A DNA stretch of 34,252 nucleotides from IMG/VR virus record IMGVR_UViG_3300025889_000461, positions 1 through 34,252 of that record; one strand, written 5' to 3'. Source of the stretch: a virus. Positions 1 through 5,648 of this stretch are shown one piece after another. Every line of letters begins with the position of its first letter. Positions within the stretch are counted from its first letter, which is position 1. The notes below the pieces were generated by a model, which worked only from the letters and a program-made list of their open reading frames with translations, was not told the DNA's origin and searched no databases. The translations under genes and the position numbers were made by a program.

Positions 1-498
1 ATCGGGGCGGAATCCTGCCCGGTGCGTGTATGCGGTCCACCCTGCGGCTTCGCTCAAAAGCTCGTCCCAAACCTCAGGCGGCACGGCCCCGGGGTCTCCG
101 TATGTGCCCACGCGCACCATGCGGCCCCGCCCCATGTCCGCCGCGCTTTGCTGCACATAAAGGCCGCGCAAGTAAGCTTTCCAGATAGACAAAACACCCT
201 GACCAAGAACGACATAGCATGTCCGCCCCTTGGCTTGTTTTGCGACCGGGTCCGATGTCGGGATGCCCCGGTGCTGGCAGGTGCCGCAAATCGCCTCATC
301 CGCCCCGGTTTTGCTGGCCGTTAGCGGGTCCATGTCATCCCGCAAGATGTAAGTTTGCAGCATCTCGCCCGTCTTTTTGTTCCGCTTGGAATAGGTCGCA
401 AGGACCACGATAGGCGAGCCGTCTATCAAGGACGGGCCCCGATAGATCACGCCCCGCAAATTTGTTTCCCCCGCCCTCTTAGCTAATCCCTTTTTCAT
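1..498 (-). CDS. Conserved phage protein of unknown function, cut by the left window edge
   Basis: This leftward frame is open from an ATG at 498 to the window edge, giving 166 codons without a stop, so its C-terminus is missing. The start is preceded on the minus strand by AAAGGAG at a good distance. The protein begins MKKGLAKRAGETNLRG and contains TYILRDDMDPL, CGTCQHRG and SIWKAYLRG. I recognise this pattern from hypothetical proteins of many environmental phages, but no function is established. Cys71, Cys74, His76 and Cys94 could bind a metal ion; that is inference. It lies downstream of the hairpin terminator at 787-811, so it probably uses its own promoter within 499-760. It is certainly coding; its role is unknown. 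Confidence 0.85.
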   Translation of the reverse strand, partial: MKKGLAKRAGETNLRGVIYRGPSLIDGSPIVVLATYSKRNKKTGEMLQTYILRDDMDPLTASKTGADEAICGTCQHRGIPTSDPVAKQAKGRTCYVVLGQGVLSIWKAYLRGLYVQQSAADMGRGRMVRVGTYGDPGAVPPEVWDELLSEAAGWTAYTHRAGFRPD

Positions 499-562
499 TT
501 TGCCGCGCTCCTTTGTGCCATTGCCCGGGGTCCGTGCCCCGGTATGCTCAAACCCTATCACC

Positions 563-581
563 CTTGTTGATAATCAACAAG
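563..581. promoter_or_regulatory. Palindrome containing TTGTTGATAA, possible operator or DnaA-box-like pair
   Basis: The sequence is CTTGTTGATAATCAACAAG, nine bases inverted around a central A. It lies 65 bases upstream of the leftward gene starting at 498. Read on the minus strand it contains TTATCAACA, one mismatch from the DnaA box TTATCCACA. The same TTATCAACA core occurs upstream of the leftward cluster at 1840-1848, and a variant TTGTTGACAA occurs upstream of the rightward genes at 2111. This suggests a shared regulator or DnaA, but neither is proven. Confidence 0.4.
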
Positions 582-608
582 TGCAAAGCTGCAAACTCTA
601 TTTGCAAA

Positions 609-656
609 GGCCCCCGGTCCGTGGAGCTCGTCACATAGTGCAACGGACCGGGGGCC
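609..656. repeat. Inverted repeat with a 14-bp perfect stem
   Basis: The arms are GGCCCCCGGTCCGT (609-622) and ACGGACCGGGGGCC (643-656), separated by 20 bases. There is no T-run directly after either arm, so it is not a standard intrinsic terminator. It could be a protein-binding or transcript-folding element in the leader of the leftward gene at 498. Confidence 0.6.
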
Positions 657-666
657 GGGGTCCGAT

Positions 667-759
667 GCTCTGCGGGCCCGCCGCGTCTCTTTTGTTGCTC
701 TGCGGGCCCGCCGCGCGGTTTTTTGTTGCGCGGCCTTGCGTCTCTGCGACCCCGCCGCG
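667..759. repeat. Three GC-rich direct repeat units upstream of parS
   Basis: The unit CTCTGCGGGCCCGCCGCG occurs at 668-685 and 698-715, and as CTCTGCGACCCCGCCGCG at 742-759. The core GCGGGCCCGC is a perfect palindrome in the first two copies. Each copy is followed within a few bases by a T-rich run ending in TTTTGTT. The last run leads into the parS site. The function is unknown; spacing of copies beside a centromere-like site is suggestive of a partition element. Confidence 0.55.
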
Positions 760-765
760 TCTTTT

Positions 766-781
766 TGTTTCACGTGAAACA
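766..781. promoter_or_regulatory. parS: Exact canonical parS site (ParB-binding centromere sequence)
   Basis: The 16 bases TGTTTCACGTGAAACA match the consensus chromosomal parS palindrome recognised by ParB proteins across most bacteria, with no mismatch. By my arithmetic a given 16-mer is expected about 8 times per million windows of this length with equal base frequencies. The site sits in non-coding DNA between a terminator and repeat units. No parA or parB gene is in the window, so host ParB, or a phage ParB elsewhere, would have to act on it. Confidence 0.75.
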
Positions 782-786
782 ATGAA

Positions 787-811
787 AAAGGCCCGCGAAT
801 CGCGGGCCTTT
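787..811 (-). terminator. Intrinsic terminator of the leftward cluster
   Basis: AAAGGCCCGC (787-796) pairs perfectly with GCGGGCCTTT (802-811) around a five-base loop. Read on the minus strand the stem is followed by a run of five T residues. It lies 24 bases past the stop of the last gene of the leftward cluster. It may also act on rightward transcription. Confidence 0.8.
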
Positions 812-834
812 GTGCCTTGGCGCGCGGGCCTTGG

Positions 835-1029
835 CTATCGGTTGTCGTATTCGTCCGCCGCTTCACAGTATGCCGCGAATGACGGGGCCTTGTTCACGTC
901 CGCCCATGATGCGCCTTGCACCTCATTGCCGACAAGCCGGAATAGATGTTCCGTGGCCGGGTCCTGATCATAGCCGCATGCAAGGTGTATCGCGCAAAAC
1001 TCGCGGTATGGGATAGCTAATTCAAGCAT
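835..1029 (-). CDS. Small phage protein of unknown function (64 aa)
   Basis: This is the last gene of the leftward cluster. Its ATG at 1029 is preceded by GGAGG with seven bases of spacing, and it overlaps the end of the gene before it by eight bases. The product is acidic (MLELAIPYREFCAIHL near the start, then DQDPATEHLF) and ends EAADEYDNR. It has no signal peptide or membrane segment. I do not recognise a family. The strong ribosome-binding site, the overlap and the terminator just after its stop support a real gene. Confidence 0.65.
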   Translation of the reverse strand: MLELAIPYREFCAIHLACGYDQDPATEHLFRLVGNEVQGASWADVNKAPSFAAYCEAADEYDNR

Positions 1030-1237
1030 GTTCCGCCTCCGCCCATTTCCAGCCTATTTCATGAAACCTCCGGCCAAGGATCGAATGATCCTTGGCCATG
1101 ATGCTATAGATACGGTTGGCCCCTGCGCGTGTCGGGTATAGGCAACCGCGCGTTAGCGCGGTCACCCATTCGTTCTTCTTGCGGTCCCAATAGTGCCGGG
1201 TCAAATCGTCCCGGCGGGTTGCGAAGATATAGACCAT
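1022..1237 (-). CDS. Small phage protein of unknown function (71 aa)
   Basis: I chose the ATG at 1237 (MVYIFATRRDDLTRHYW) rather than a longer reading from 1315. GGAGG sits seven bases upstream of it, inside the end of the previous gene, and the longer reading would be buried in that gene. The product is basic and rich in aromatic residues, with WDRKKNEWV and GCLYPTRAGANRIY. The spacing to the previous stop is two bases, so it is translationally linked. No family is recognised. Confidence 0.65.
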   Translation of the reverse strand: MVYIFATRRDDLTRHYWDRKKNEWVTALTRGCLYPTRAGANRIYSIMAKDHSILGRRFHEIGWKWAEAEHA

Positions 1238-1239
1238 GA

Positions 1240-1563
1240 TCAGGCCTCCATGTCGGCAAGGTATTCCGCCGGGGTTGGCAGGGTCCAACCCGGGAAAGCA
1301 TAGGCCGCTAACCATTCGGGATCAGCCGCAACCAATGACCCATACCCCCGAACCTCATTGGCGTATGTATCCCCGCCCTCAAAGCTTCCGTATGTCATAG
1401 GCGACTTGGCCCATACGAACCAACGCGCGTATGTATCCTTGGCCTCATTCTCCGGGGCCTTGTATGTCTTGCATACATGCCAGAACATGTTGCCTGCGCG
1501 GTATATTGCATAAGGCGCAGTTTGCGGACGCGACTTGCCAAAGGGGTTTTTTGTTCCGGCCAT
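1240..1563 (-). CDS. Small phage protein of unknown function (107 aa)
   Basis: The ATG at 1563 follows GGAGG with good spacing, and that ribosome-binding site overlaps the end of the preceding leftward gene. The protein is rich in Tyr and Trp (YRAGNMFWHVCKTY, ARWFVWAKSP, GWTLPTPAEYL) and looks soluble. It ends ADMEA, close to the LDMEA end of the neighbouring 77-aa protein, because both stop regions carry the ribosome-binding site of the next gene. No known domain is seen. It is probably an early-expressed accessory gene. Confidence 0.7.
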   Translation of the reverse strand: MAGTKNPFGKSRPQTAPYAIYRAGNMFWHVCKTYKAPENEAKDTYARWFVWAKSPMTYGSFEGGDTYANEVRGYGSLVAADPEWLAAYAFPGWTLPTPAEYLADMEA

Positions 1564-1566
1564 GGT

Positions 1567-1800
1567 TCAAGCCTCCATATCAAGGGTTGCAAGGAAAGAG
1601 GTTAGATCAGCAATCGCCTCCTTGTATGCGCCGCGACCATAGGCCTTCCCGGTATACTTCCCGGCCATTGCCAACACGTCACCCTTGCGGACCCCGCGCC
1701 GGGGTTGCATCCCCAAGGCTATCATTTGCAGGTGCGCGCGGGTTGTTGCGGCCATGAACCGCGGGTTGTTGAGGGGGTTAGCTATCGTTGTCATTGCCAT
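1567..1800 (-). CDS. Small phage protein of unknown function (77 aa), first gene of the leftward cluster
   Basis: The ATG at 1800 follows AAAAAAGGT on the minus strand, a weak but usable ribosome-binding site. A second ATG two codons in is possible. The product begins MAMTTIANPLNNPRF and has a basic centre (QPRRGVRKGDVL) and an acidic end. It opens the cluster 1800 to 835 and sits directly beside the non-coding block with the TTGTTGATAA motif, which is the likely place of its promoter. No family is recognised. Confidence 0.6.
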   Translation of the reverse strand: MAMTTIANPLNNPRFMAATTRAHLQMIALGMQPRRGVRKGDVLAMAGKYTGKAYGRGAYKEAIADLTSFLATLDMEA

Positions 1801-1831
1801 TACCTTTTTTGTGACGGACCCAATGTCCGTG

Positions 1832-1857
1832 CTTGTAGGTTATCAACAACCTGCAAG
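1832..1857. promoter_or_regulatory. Inverted repeat with TTATCAACA core upstream of the leftward cluster
   Basis: CTTGTAGGTT (1832-1841) and AACCTGCAAG (1848-1857) pair with one mismatch. The centre contains TTATCAACAA (1840-1849), whose reverse complement TTGTTGATAA is identical to bases 564-573. It lies about 32 bases upstream of the first gene of the leftward cluster, where an operator or DnaA-box would be expected. Confidence 0.4.
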
Positions 1858-1963
1858 GGGGTCAACCCCCTTGTGCAAGGTCCCCGGGCCAAGGTCCCGG
1901 GCCCGCGCGCCGGGGTAACTGGACCCGATCCCCGGCGCAATCCGCGCGGATCGAAGAGGGGGG

Positions 1964-1983
1964 GGACCCCCTTTTGGGGGTCC
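1964..1983. repeat. Hairpin with an 8-bp stem and TTTT loop
   Basis: GGACCCCC (1964-1971) pairs with GGGGGTCC (1976-1983) around TTTT. There is no T-run after the stem, so terminator function is doubtful. It belongs to the cluster of palindromes in the gene-free control block. Confidence 0.5.
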
Positions 1984-2110
1984 GCGTCCCGGCGCGGCGG
2001 CTACTATGTTGGTTTCACAGATTCATTCGTCCCTAAATCCATTGCCCAAGGTCCGCGAACCAAGACCCCAAGTACCCCACAAAAAATATACAACCTAATT
2101 TCATTTGGAC

Positions 2111-2142
2111 TTGTTGACAAAGAACAACCAACCATCTACCAA
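2111..2142 (+). promoter_or_regulatory. Putative rightward promoter with an embedded inverted repeat
   Basis: A perfect -35 hexamer TTGACA (2114-2119) is followed after 17 bases by TACCAA (2137-2142), a poor -10 match. The -35 lies within TTGTT-7-AACAA (2111-2127), which resembles the TTGTTGATAA motif at the two other sites. It is placed 40-70 bases upstream of the first rightward gene. Confidence 0.35.
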
Positions 2143-2181
2143 GGTCCAAGAGCCCCGAACCTCGGACCAAGGACCTTTGCC

Positions 2182-2520
2182 ATGCACCTCTTCCGCAAGA
2201 AGCCTGTGATTATTGAAGCTGTGCAGTTTGAGAGTCTGGCCCTGCTTGAGGGTGAGGTATTCAGCATCCACTTCAATACGGCGGAAGCTCTGCCCAAGTG
2301 GGTGCGGGACGCGATCATCGACGACAAGCTTTGCCCGAACTTCAAGGACGGGAGGACGTTGGTTGTTACGACGCTGGAGGGAGACCACATTGCGTCGCCG
2401 GGCGACTGGATCATTCGGGGCGTCGAGGGGGAGTTGTACCCCTGCAAGCCCAATATTTTTGCCCAGACCTATGAGCCTGTCGATGAGCAGGACGTCGAGG
2501 TTACGGGCGTGGCCATCTGA
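2182..2520 (+). CDS. Conserved small phage protein (PGDWIIRGVEGELYPCKPNIF type)
   Basis: The ATG at 2182 is preceded by AAGGA eight bases upstream; the same frame is open further upstream, but only through the non-coding block. The 112-residue product starts with FRKKPVIIEAVQF and carries the phrase SPGDWIIRGVEGELYPCKP followed by FAQTYEPV. This combination is common in small proteins of many tailed phages and prophages, where no function has been established. It is followed ten bases after its stop by the GapR-like gene, so the two probably form one transcript ending at the terminator at 2884-2915. Confidence 0.85.
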   Translation: MHLFRKKPVIIEAVQFESLALLEGEVFSIHFNTAEALPKWVRDAIIDDKLCPNFKDGRTLVVTTLEGDHIASPGDWIIRGVEGELYPCKPNIFAQTYEPVDEQDVEVTGVAI

Positions 2521-2530
2521 GGAGGACGAT

Positions 2531-2818
2531 ATGGCACTCAAGTTCAAGGAAGACCCAGACTTCGCTGCCCACAATCAGGTGGCCAACGACACGGCCGCGA
2601 GAGAGTTGTCACACATTCTGGAGCAGATCGAGTCGGCGCAGGCCAGCAAGGCTGACGCGTCGAAGGACGAGAGCGATCTTTACGTGGTGGCCAAGGCCAA
2701 GGGCTACAACATTCGCGCCCTCAAGCGGCTTGTCAAAGAGCGCAAGCGGGACGCGGACGACCTGCGCGAGGAGGAGGACGCCTTGACTCTATACAAGCAG
2801 TTTGTGGGTATGATATAA
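2531..2818 (+). CDS. GapR-like DNA-binding protein (DUF2312 family)
   Basis: The ATG at 2531 follows GAGGAGGAC. The 95-residue protein is almost wholly helical, highly charged and matches the DUF2312 plan: an N-terminal helix (ELSHILEQIES), a middle AKAKGYNIRALKRLVKERK segment and a C-terminal EEEDALTLYKQF helix. In Caulobacter, GapR is a nucleoid-associated protein that wraps overtwisted AT-rich DNA and helps replication; the family is largely alphaproteobacterial. In the phage it could replace or compete with host GapR, or organise the phage's own DNA; that part is inference. It is encoded just beside the AT-rich block and is followed by an intrinsic terminator. Confidence 0.8.
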   Translation: MALKFKEDPDFAAHNQVANDTAARELSHILEQIESAQASKADASKDESDLYVVAKAKGYNIRALKRLVKERKRDADDLREEEDALTLYKQFVGMI

Positions 2819-2883
2819 GTAGGACACCTCGTCCTCCCGGGGTAGCTTCCGTTAGGTCTCCCTCCGCAAAGCGTTGAAGCCGG

Positions 2884-2915
2884 AAAGGTCTGCCTCTGTC
2901 AGGGCAGGCCTTTTT
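2884..2915 (+). terminator. Intrinsic terminator after the GapR-like gene
   Basis: The arm beginning AAAGGTCTGCC (2884-2894) pairs with GGCAGGCCTTT (2903-2913), with one G-U wobble, around a short loop, and five T residues close the structure. It ends the two-gene unit 2182-2818. Confidence 0.8.
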
Positions 2916-2948
2916 GGCTATTCGGCACGGCGGGAGTTTGGTATTGTT

Positions 2949-2968
2949 CCTTGGACCACGGACCTTGG
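2949..2968. repeat. CCTTGGACC / GGACCTTGG repeat pair before the effector gene
   Basis: GGACCTTGG (2960-2968) is the reverse complement of the CCAAGGTCC found three times in the 1801-2181 block. CCTTGGACC lies just before it at 2949-2957. The second copy contains the GGAG that serves as ribosome-binding site for the gene at 2978. Confidence 0.4.
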
Positions 2969-2977
2969 AGCTTTGGC

Positions 2978-5221
2978 ATGGCCCCCAATCGCATGACCGC
3001 CTACCAAAACGCCCGCGCGGCAACTCCTCCACAGAAGGGGCTGACGTACAGCGAGCTGTTGATGGACAACATCATCGGTCTGGACAACGACTACCTGTCG
3101 GCCGGGGAGCAGCTTGGGCAGGCGTTCAATGAGGACGAGATCGGCTTTCTGAAGAATGCTGGCATCTCGGCTTACGAGGGGGCGAAGGAGGTCATTGCGG
3201 ACCCCATCGGCGCGGGCGAGGAGTTGCTTTTTGGCCTCTACGACAGCGTGTCGAATCTTGCCACCGAGGACCTAGATGCGCGGCTCAAGCGCATGTACGG
3301 CGTCGGCTACGACGAGGCGTCCGAGGACCAAGTCACAAGCGCCCGGGAATCGGTGTTCGGAGACGCCTTGACGGCATCTCAGCTCATCCCCGGCGCGGCG
3401 CTGGCGAAGACAGGGCTTGACGTGGCGGTCGTGGACCCCCTGCAAAAGCTGCAAGCGGACAGGTTCCTTCGCGAGAACTACACCCCGACGTTTAACCCCG
3501 ACGCCGCGGTAAACTCGCGGTACTTCTATCCTTCCCGTGAAGAGGCCGTTCGCGGCTCCACGCCCCGCCCGGGCAGTCGGCAAGCTCCGGAGTTCGGAAG
3601 ATACACGGACAAAGCGCAGGAGGCGGAGAAGCTCCTGCGGGAAGGCGTATCCCCCGAGACGGTCCTGAACACCACCGGGATCATGCCTGTCCCGCTCCGT
3701 TCGACCACGGGCCTCGATGCCGGGTACAGACTTGTCCTCCCCACGGACGACCAAGGCATCACCGCGTTGCGGCCGAGCGGCAAGTACCGCATCCGAACGC
3801 TCGACAACCCCAACCTGCCCCCGGGCGTTCTTGGCCAGTTCGGCCCGTCGCGGTTCAGCGGAGCAGGATCGCTCGACTACCAGATCGAACTCGACCCCAA
3901 TCTTGGCCCCGAAATGAGAGCGTCGGTTTACGACCACGAGCGGGGACACGCGGACTTGATGGAGGGGGAAGTTGGCTGGAACGAGCTTGGCATGAGCGTC
4001 CCCGGCGCATTCCGCCTTCAGCAGGATTCCCTCGCAACGCTGGACGATCTCATCAGCACCACGACGGACGTGACGGAAAAGGCGGAGTACGGCCGGTTGC
4101 GCGACGAGTTGGCAAAGATGACGTCGCAAGAGCTCTACAACAGGAACCCCGGGGAGATGCTGGCCCGACTGGCGCAGGGCGACGCGACGATGGTCAAGCG
4201 CCTTAGCGCCCTTGAGGTCTTGAACCCGTACCTCCGCCCGGGCAGCCCGACCAGCCGGATCAAGGATTCCCTCCGGACCGCCCTGATGTCCGAGACACGC
4301 CCCGTGGTGCGGGAGCGGATGGCGAGCAACCCGGAAAGCGAATACCTCTCTGGCGTCGACTTCTACTCCCTGCTCCCCATGGACATGGACAAGGCCCTCA
4401 TCAACGATCCGGGGTTCTCGGTCGAAAACCCCTCGTTTGTTGTGAACCCGAACTCCCCTGCCGGGGATGTCCCGAGAACGGGCACAGCCTCGCGGCCCGC
4501 CGAGGCAAGCTCCGCCGTATCCAGCGTGTCTTCGCAGGCCCCCTTGAAGCTGCTCGGCCCAGACCCGGACAAGGACCAGTTGCCAAACACAAGGGGTCGC
4601 GGCGTTCGGTTCCATGGGGCAACAGCTCCGGTGACCGAGCTCGTCTCGGACTACGTCAGCCCGTCTGACCAAAACATCTACGGGCAGGGGCTGTACACCT
4701 CTGACGCCGTCGCGATCACCGAAGGCTACAGCCGCGCACGAGGCGCGAAAGATGGCGCGGTCTATCGGATCGAAGAGGTTGCCCCGGTCAACGCGTTTGA
4801 CATGGAACAGCCTGTCCCGCAGTTCCTCATCGACAGCCTGCGGGAGGACGAGGATTTGCTTCAGGAGGCTCTGGCCGAAGAGCCCAGAAACGTGCGCGAG
4901 TTTTTCGACAACGTGCGTGAGCTGTCCCCTCAGTACGACCTACCGCGCTACGAGGTCCAAGAGATATTCGACACCCTCCATGGCGTCTTTCGCGAGAATG
5001 GGTTTGACGCTCTGGACCACACGGGCGGCCTGCGTACAAAGCGCACCCCGCACAACGTGCGTATCTACCTGAACCCGTCGGCGCAGGTTAAGCTTGTCAA
5101 GGCCGACCCGAACAACCCCATACCCGAGGCGCTCGAGGGCGACGTGAAGAAGTTTAACCGGGGCGGCATCGTCACGGGCAGCTATCTGGACAACGATCCC
5201 CTCGACCCAGCCCTTTATTGA
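2978..5221 (+). CDS. Large polyvalent effector: HExxH motif plus C-terminal ADP-ribosyltransferase-like domain
   Basis: I chose the ATG at 2978 because GGAG lies seven bases upstream; nine further codons are open before it. The product has 747 residues. Around residues 318-326 is YDHERGHAD, an HExxH zinc-metallopeptidase motif (His320, Glu321, His324). The last quarter looks like an ADP-ribosyltransferase of the phage polyvalent-protein type: VRFHG (543-547), YGQGLYTSD (568-576), then FDALDHTGG and VRIYLNPSAQVKLV (694-707). A Pro/Ser-rich linker separates the two parts. The C-terminus carries FNRGGIV, a motif shared with nearby small proteins. The place between the regulatory genes and the ejection and packaging genes suggests a protein packaged in the virion and delivered into the host. 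Substrates are unknown, and the fold assignments rest on motifs only. Confidence 0.65.
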   Translation: MAPNRMTAYQNARAATPPQKGLTYSELLMDNIIGLDNDYLSAGEQLGQAFNEDEIGFLKNAGISAYEGAKEVIADPIGAGEELLFGLYDSVSNLATEDLDARLKRMYGVGYDEASEDQVTSARESVFGDALTASQLIPGAALAKTGLDVAVVDPLQKLQADRFLRENYTPTFNPDAAVNSRYFYPSREEAVRGSTPRPGSRQAPEFGRYTDKAQEAEKLLREGVSPETVLNTTGIMPVPLRSTTGLDAGYRLVLPTDDQGITALRPSGKYRIRTLDNPNLPPGVLGQFGPSRFSGAGSLDYQIELDPNLGPEMRASVYDHERGHADLMEGEVGWNELGMSVPGAFRLQQDSLATLDDLISTTTDVTEKAEYGRLRDELAKMTSQELYNRNPGEMLARLAQGDATMVKRLSALEVLNPYLRPGSPTSRIKDSLRTALMSETRPVVRERMASNPESEYLSGVDFYSLLPMDMDKALINDPGFSVENPSFVVNPNSPAGDVPRTGTASRPAEASSAVSSVSSQAPLKLLGPDPDKDQLPNTRGRGVRFHGATAPVTELVSDYVSPSDQNIYGQGLYTSDAVAITEGYSRARGAKDGAVYRIEEVAPVNAFDMEQPVPQFLIDSLREDEDLLQEALAEEPRNVREFFDNVRELSPQYDLPRYEVQEIFDTLHGVFRENGFDALDHTGGLRTKRTPHNVRIYLNPSAQVKLVKADPNNPIPEALEGDVKKFNRGGIVTGSYLDNDPLDPALY

Positions 5222-5246
5222 TCGCAACTGGCACTCGTGCTAGTCT
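5218..5246 (+). promoter_or_regulatory. Possible promoter with extended -10 before the small-protein cluster
   Basis: TTGATC (5218-5223) is followed after 17 bases by TAGTCT (5241-5246), which has TGC directly before it, as in an extended -10. A similar GTGCTAGACT string occurs in another short intergenic gap at 25047-25056, ahead of a fibre gene. Both are weak matches and could be chance. Confidence 0.25.
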
Positions 5247-5277
5247 TCGCAAAACCAACCCCGCTTAGGAGCCACCC

Positions 5278-5646
5278 ATGATCGGCAAGTCCCCCCGCCC
5301 CCAGTCGCGCTCGTCGGCCATGGGCAAAGCTAAGTCTGCCCCCGCCGCAAAGTCCGCGGCCCCGAGCCGCTCACCGCGCCCGGCCCCGCGCCCGGCCGAC
5401 CTGATGGAAAACTACAACCTCAACCGCGCGATGCGTGGCACGGAGTCCAAGGCCATCAAGCAGGACCTCAAGGCTGCACGTGGTGCAGGTGGCAGCTCGT
5501 CGGGCGGCAAGAAGGACGCGGTTCGCATGTTCTCGTCGAGCTCGTCTCGCAGCGCTGGCGCAAGAGGCCCCAAGATGGTCTCCCGGTTCAAGGACGGCGG
5601 CTGCGTGATGGCTGGCCGCGGCGGCAAGTACAAGGGCGAGATGTAA
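5278..5646 (+). CDS. Basic low-complexity protein with C-terminal GGCV tag (122 aa)
   Basis: The ATG at 5278 follows TAGGAGCCACCC. The protein is rich in Ser, Ala, Pro, Arg and Lys and is probably disordered, with one more ordered part around NLNRAMRGTESKAIKQDLKAA. It ends KDGGCVMAGRGGKYKGEM. That ending is almost repeated in the next gene, at both protein and DNA level. It overlaps the next start by one base. The strong positive charge suits a DNA-associated or head-internal protein, which is inference. No family is recognised. Confidence 0.75.
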   Translation: MIGKSPRPQSRSSAMGKAKSAPAAKSAAPSRSPRPAPRPADLMENYNLNRAMRGTESKAIKQDLKAARGAGGSSSGGKKDAVRMFSSSSSRSAGARGPKMVSRFKDGGCVMAGRGGKYKGEM

Positions 5647-5648
5647 TG
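5599..5648 (+). repeat. 50-bp near-identical direct repeat, copy 1
   Basis: This segment encodes the C-terminal GCVMAGRGGKYKG of one protein together with its stop and the next start. It recurs at 5793-5842 with few mismatches, at the same place relative to the gene end. It indicates a recent tandem duplication of a gene end, or gene conversion. Confidence 0.8.

Larger units (their letters stand above)
499..834. other. Gene-free interval with palindromes, GC-rich repeats, parS and a terminator
   Basis: I see no convincing gene in this stretch. Open frames exist on both strands, but they have no ribosome-binding site and run through palindromes. The stretch holds a 19-base palindrome (563-581), a 14-bp stem (609-656), three GC-rich repeat units (667-759), an exact parS (766-781) and a terminator hairpin (787-811). 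It separates the leftward four-gene cluster from the leftward gene at 498 and probably contains the latter's promoter. Confidence 0.6.
1801..2181. other. Gene-free control region, candidate promoters or replication origin
   Basis: This block lies between the divergent leftward and rightward genes and has no supported coding sequence. It contains an inverted repeat with a DnaA-box-like core (1832-1857), a 9-bp stem (1854-1873), the palindrome ATCCGCGCGGAT (1940-1951), an 8-bp stem with a TTTT loop (1964-1983), three copies of CCAAGGTCC (1889, 2046, 2139) and an AT-rich stretch at about 2082-2128 that stands out in this GC-rich genome. Divergent promoters are likely; an origin is possible but not shown. 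Confidence 0.5.

Noticed and set aside
558-866. Leftward open frame of 102 codons over the parS region
   Set aside because: It overlaps the end of the 835-1029 gene, lacks a ribosome-binding site and is composed of Arg/Ala repeats created by the GC-rich units.
500-967. Rightward open frame of 155 codons
   Set aside because: It runs through the hairpins, parS and the terminator, has no ribosome-binding site and lies opposite the leftward gene at 835-1029.
1240-1315. 26-codon N-terminal extension of the 71-aa leftward gene
   Set aside because: It lies wholly inside the preceding gene, and the ATG at 1237 has a far better ribosome-binding site.
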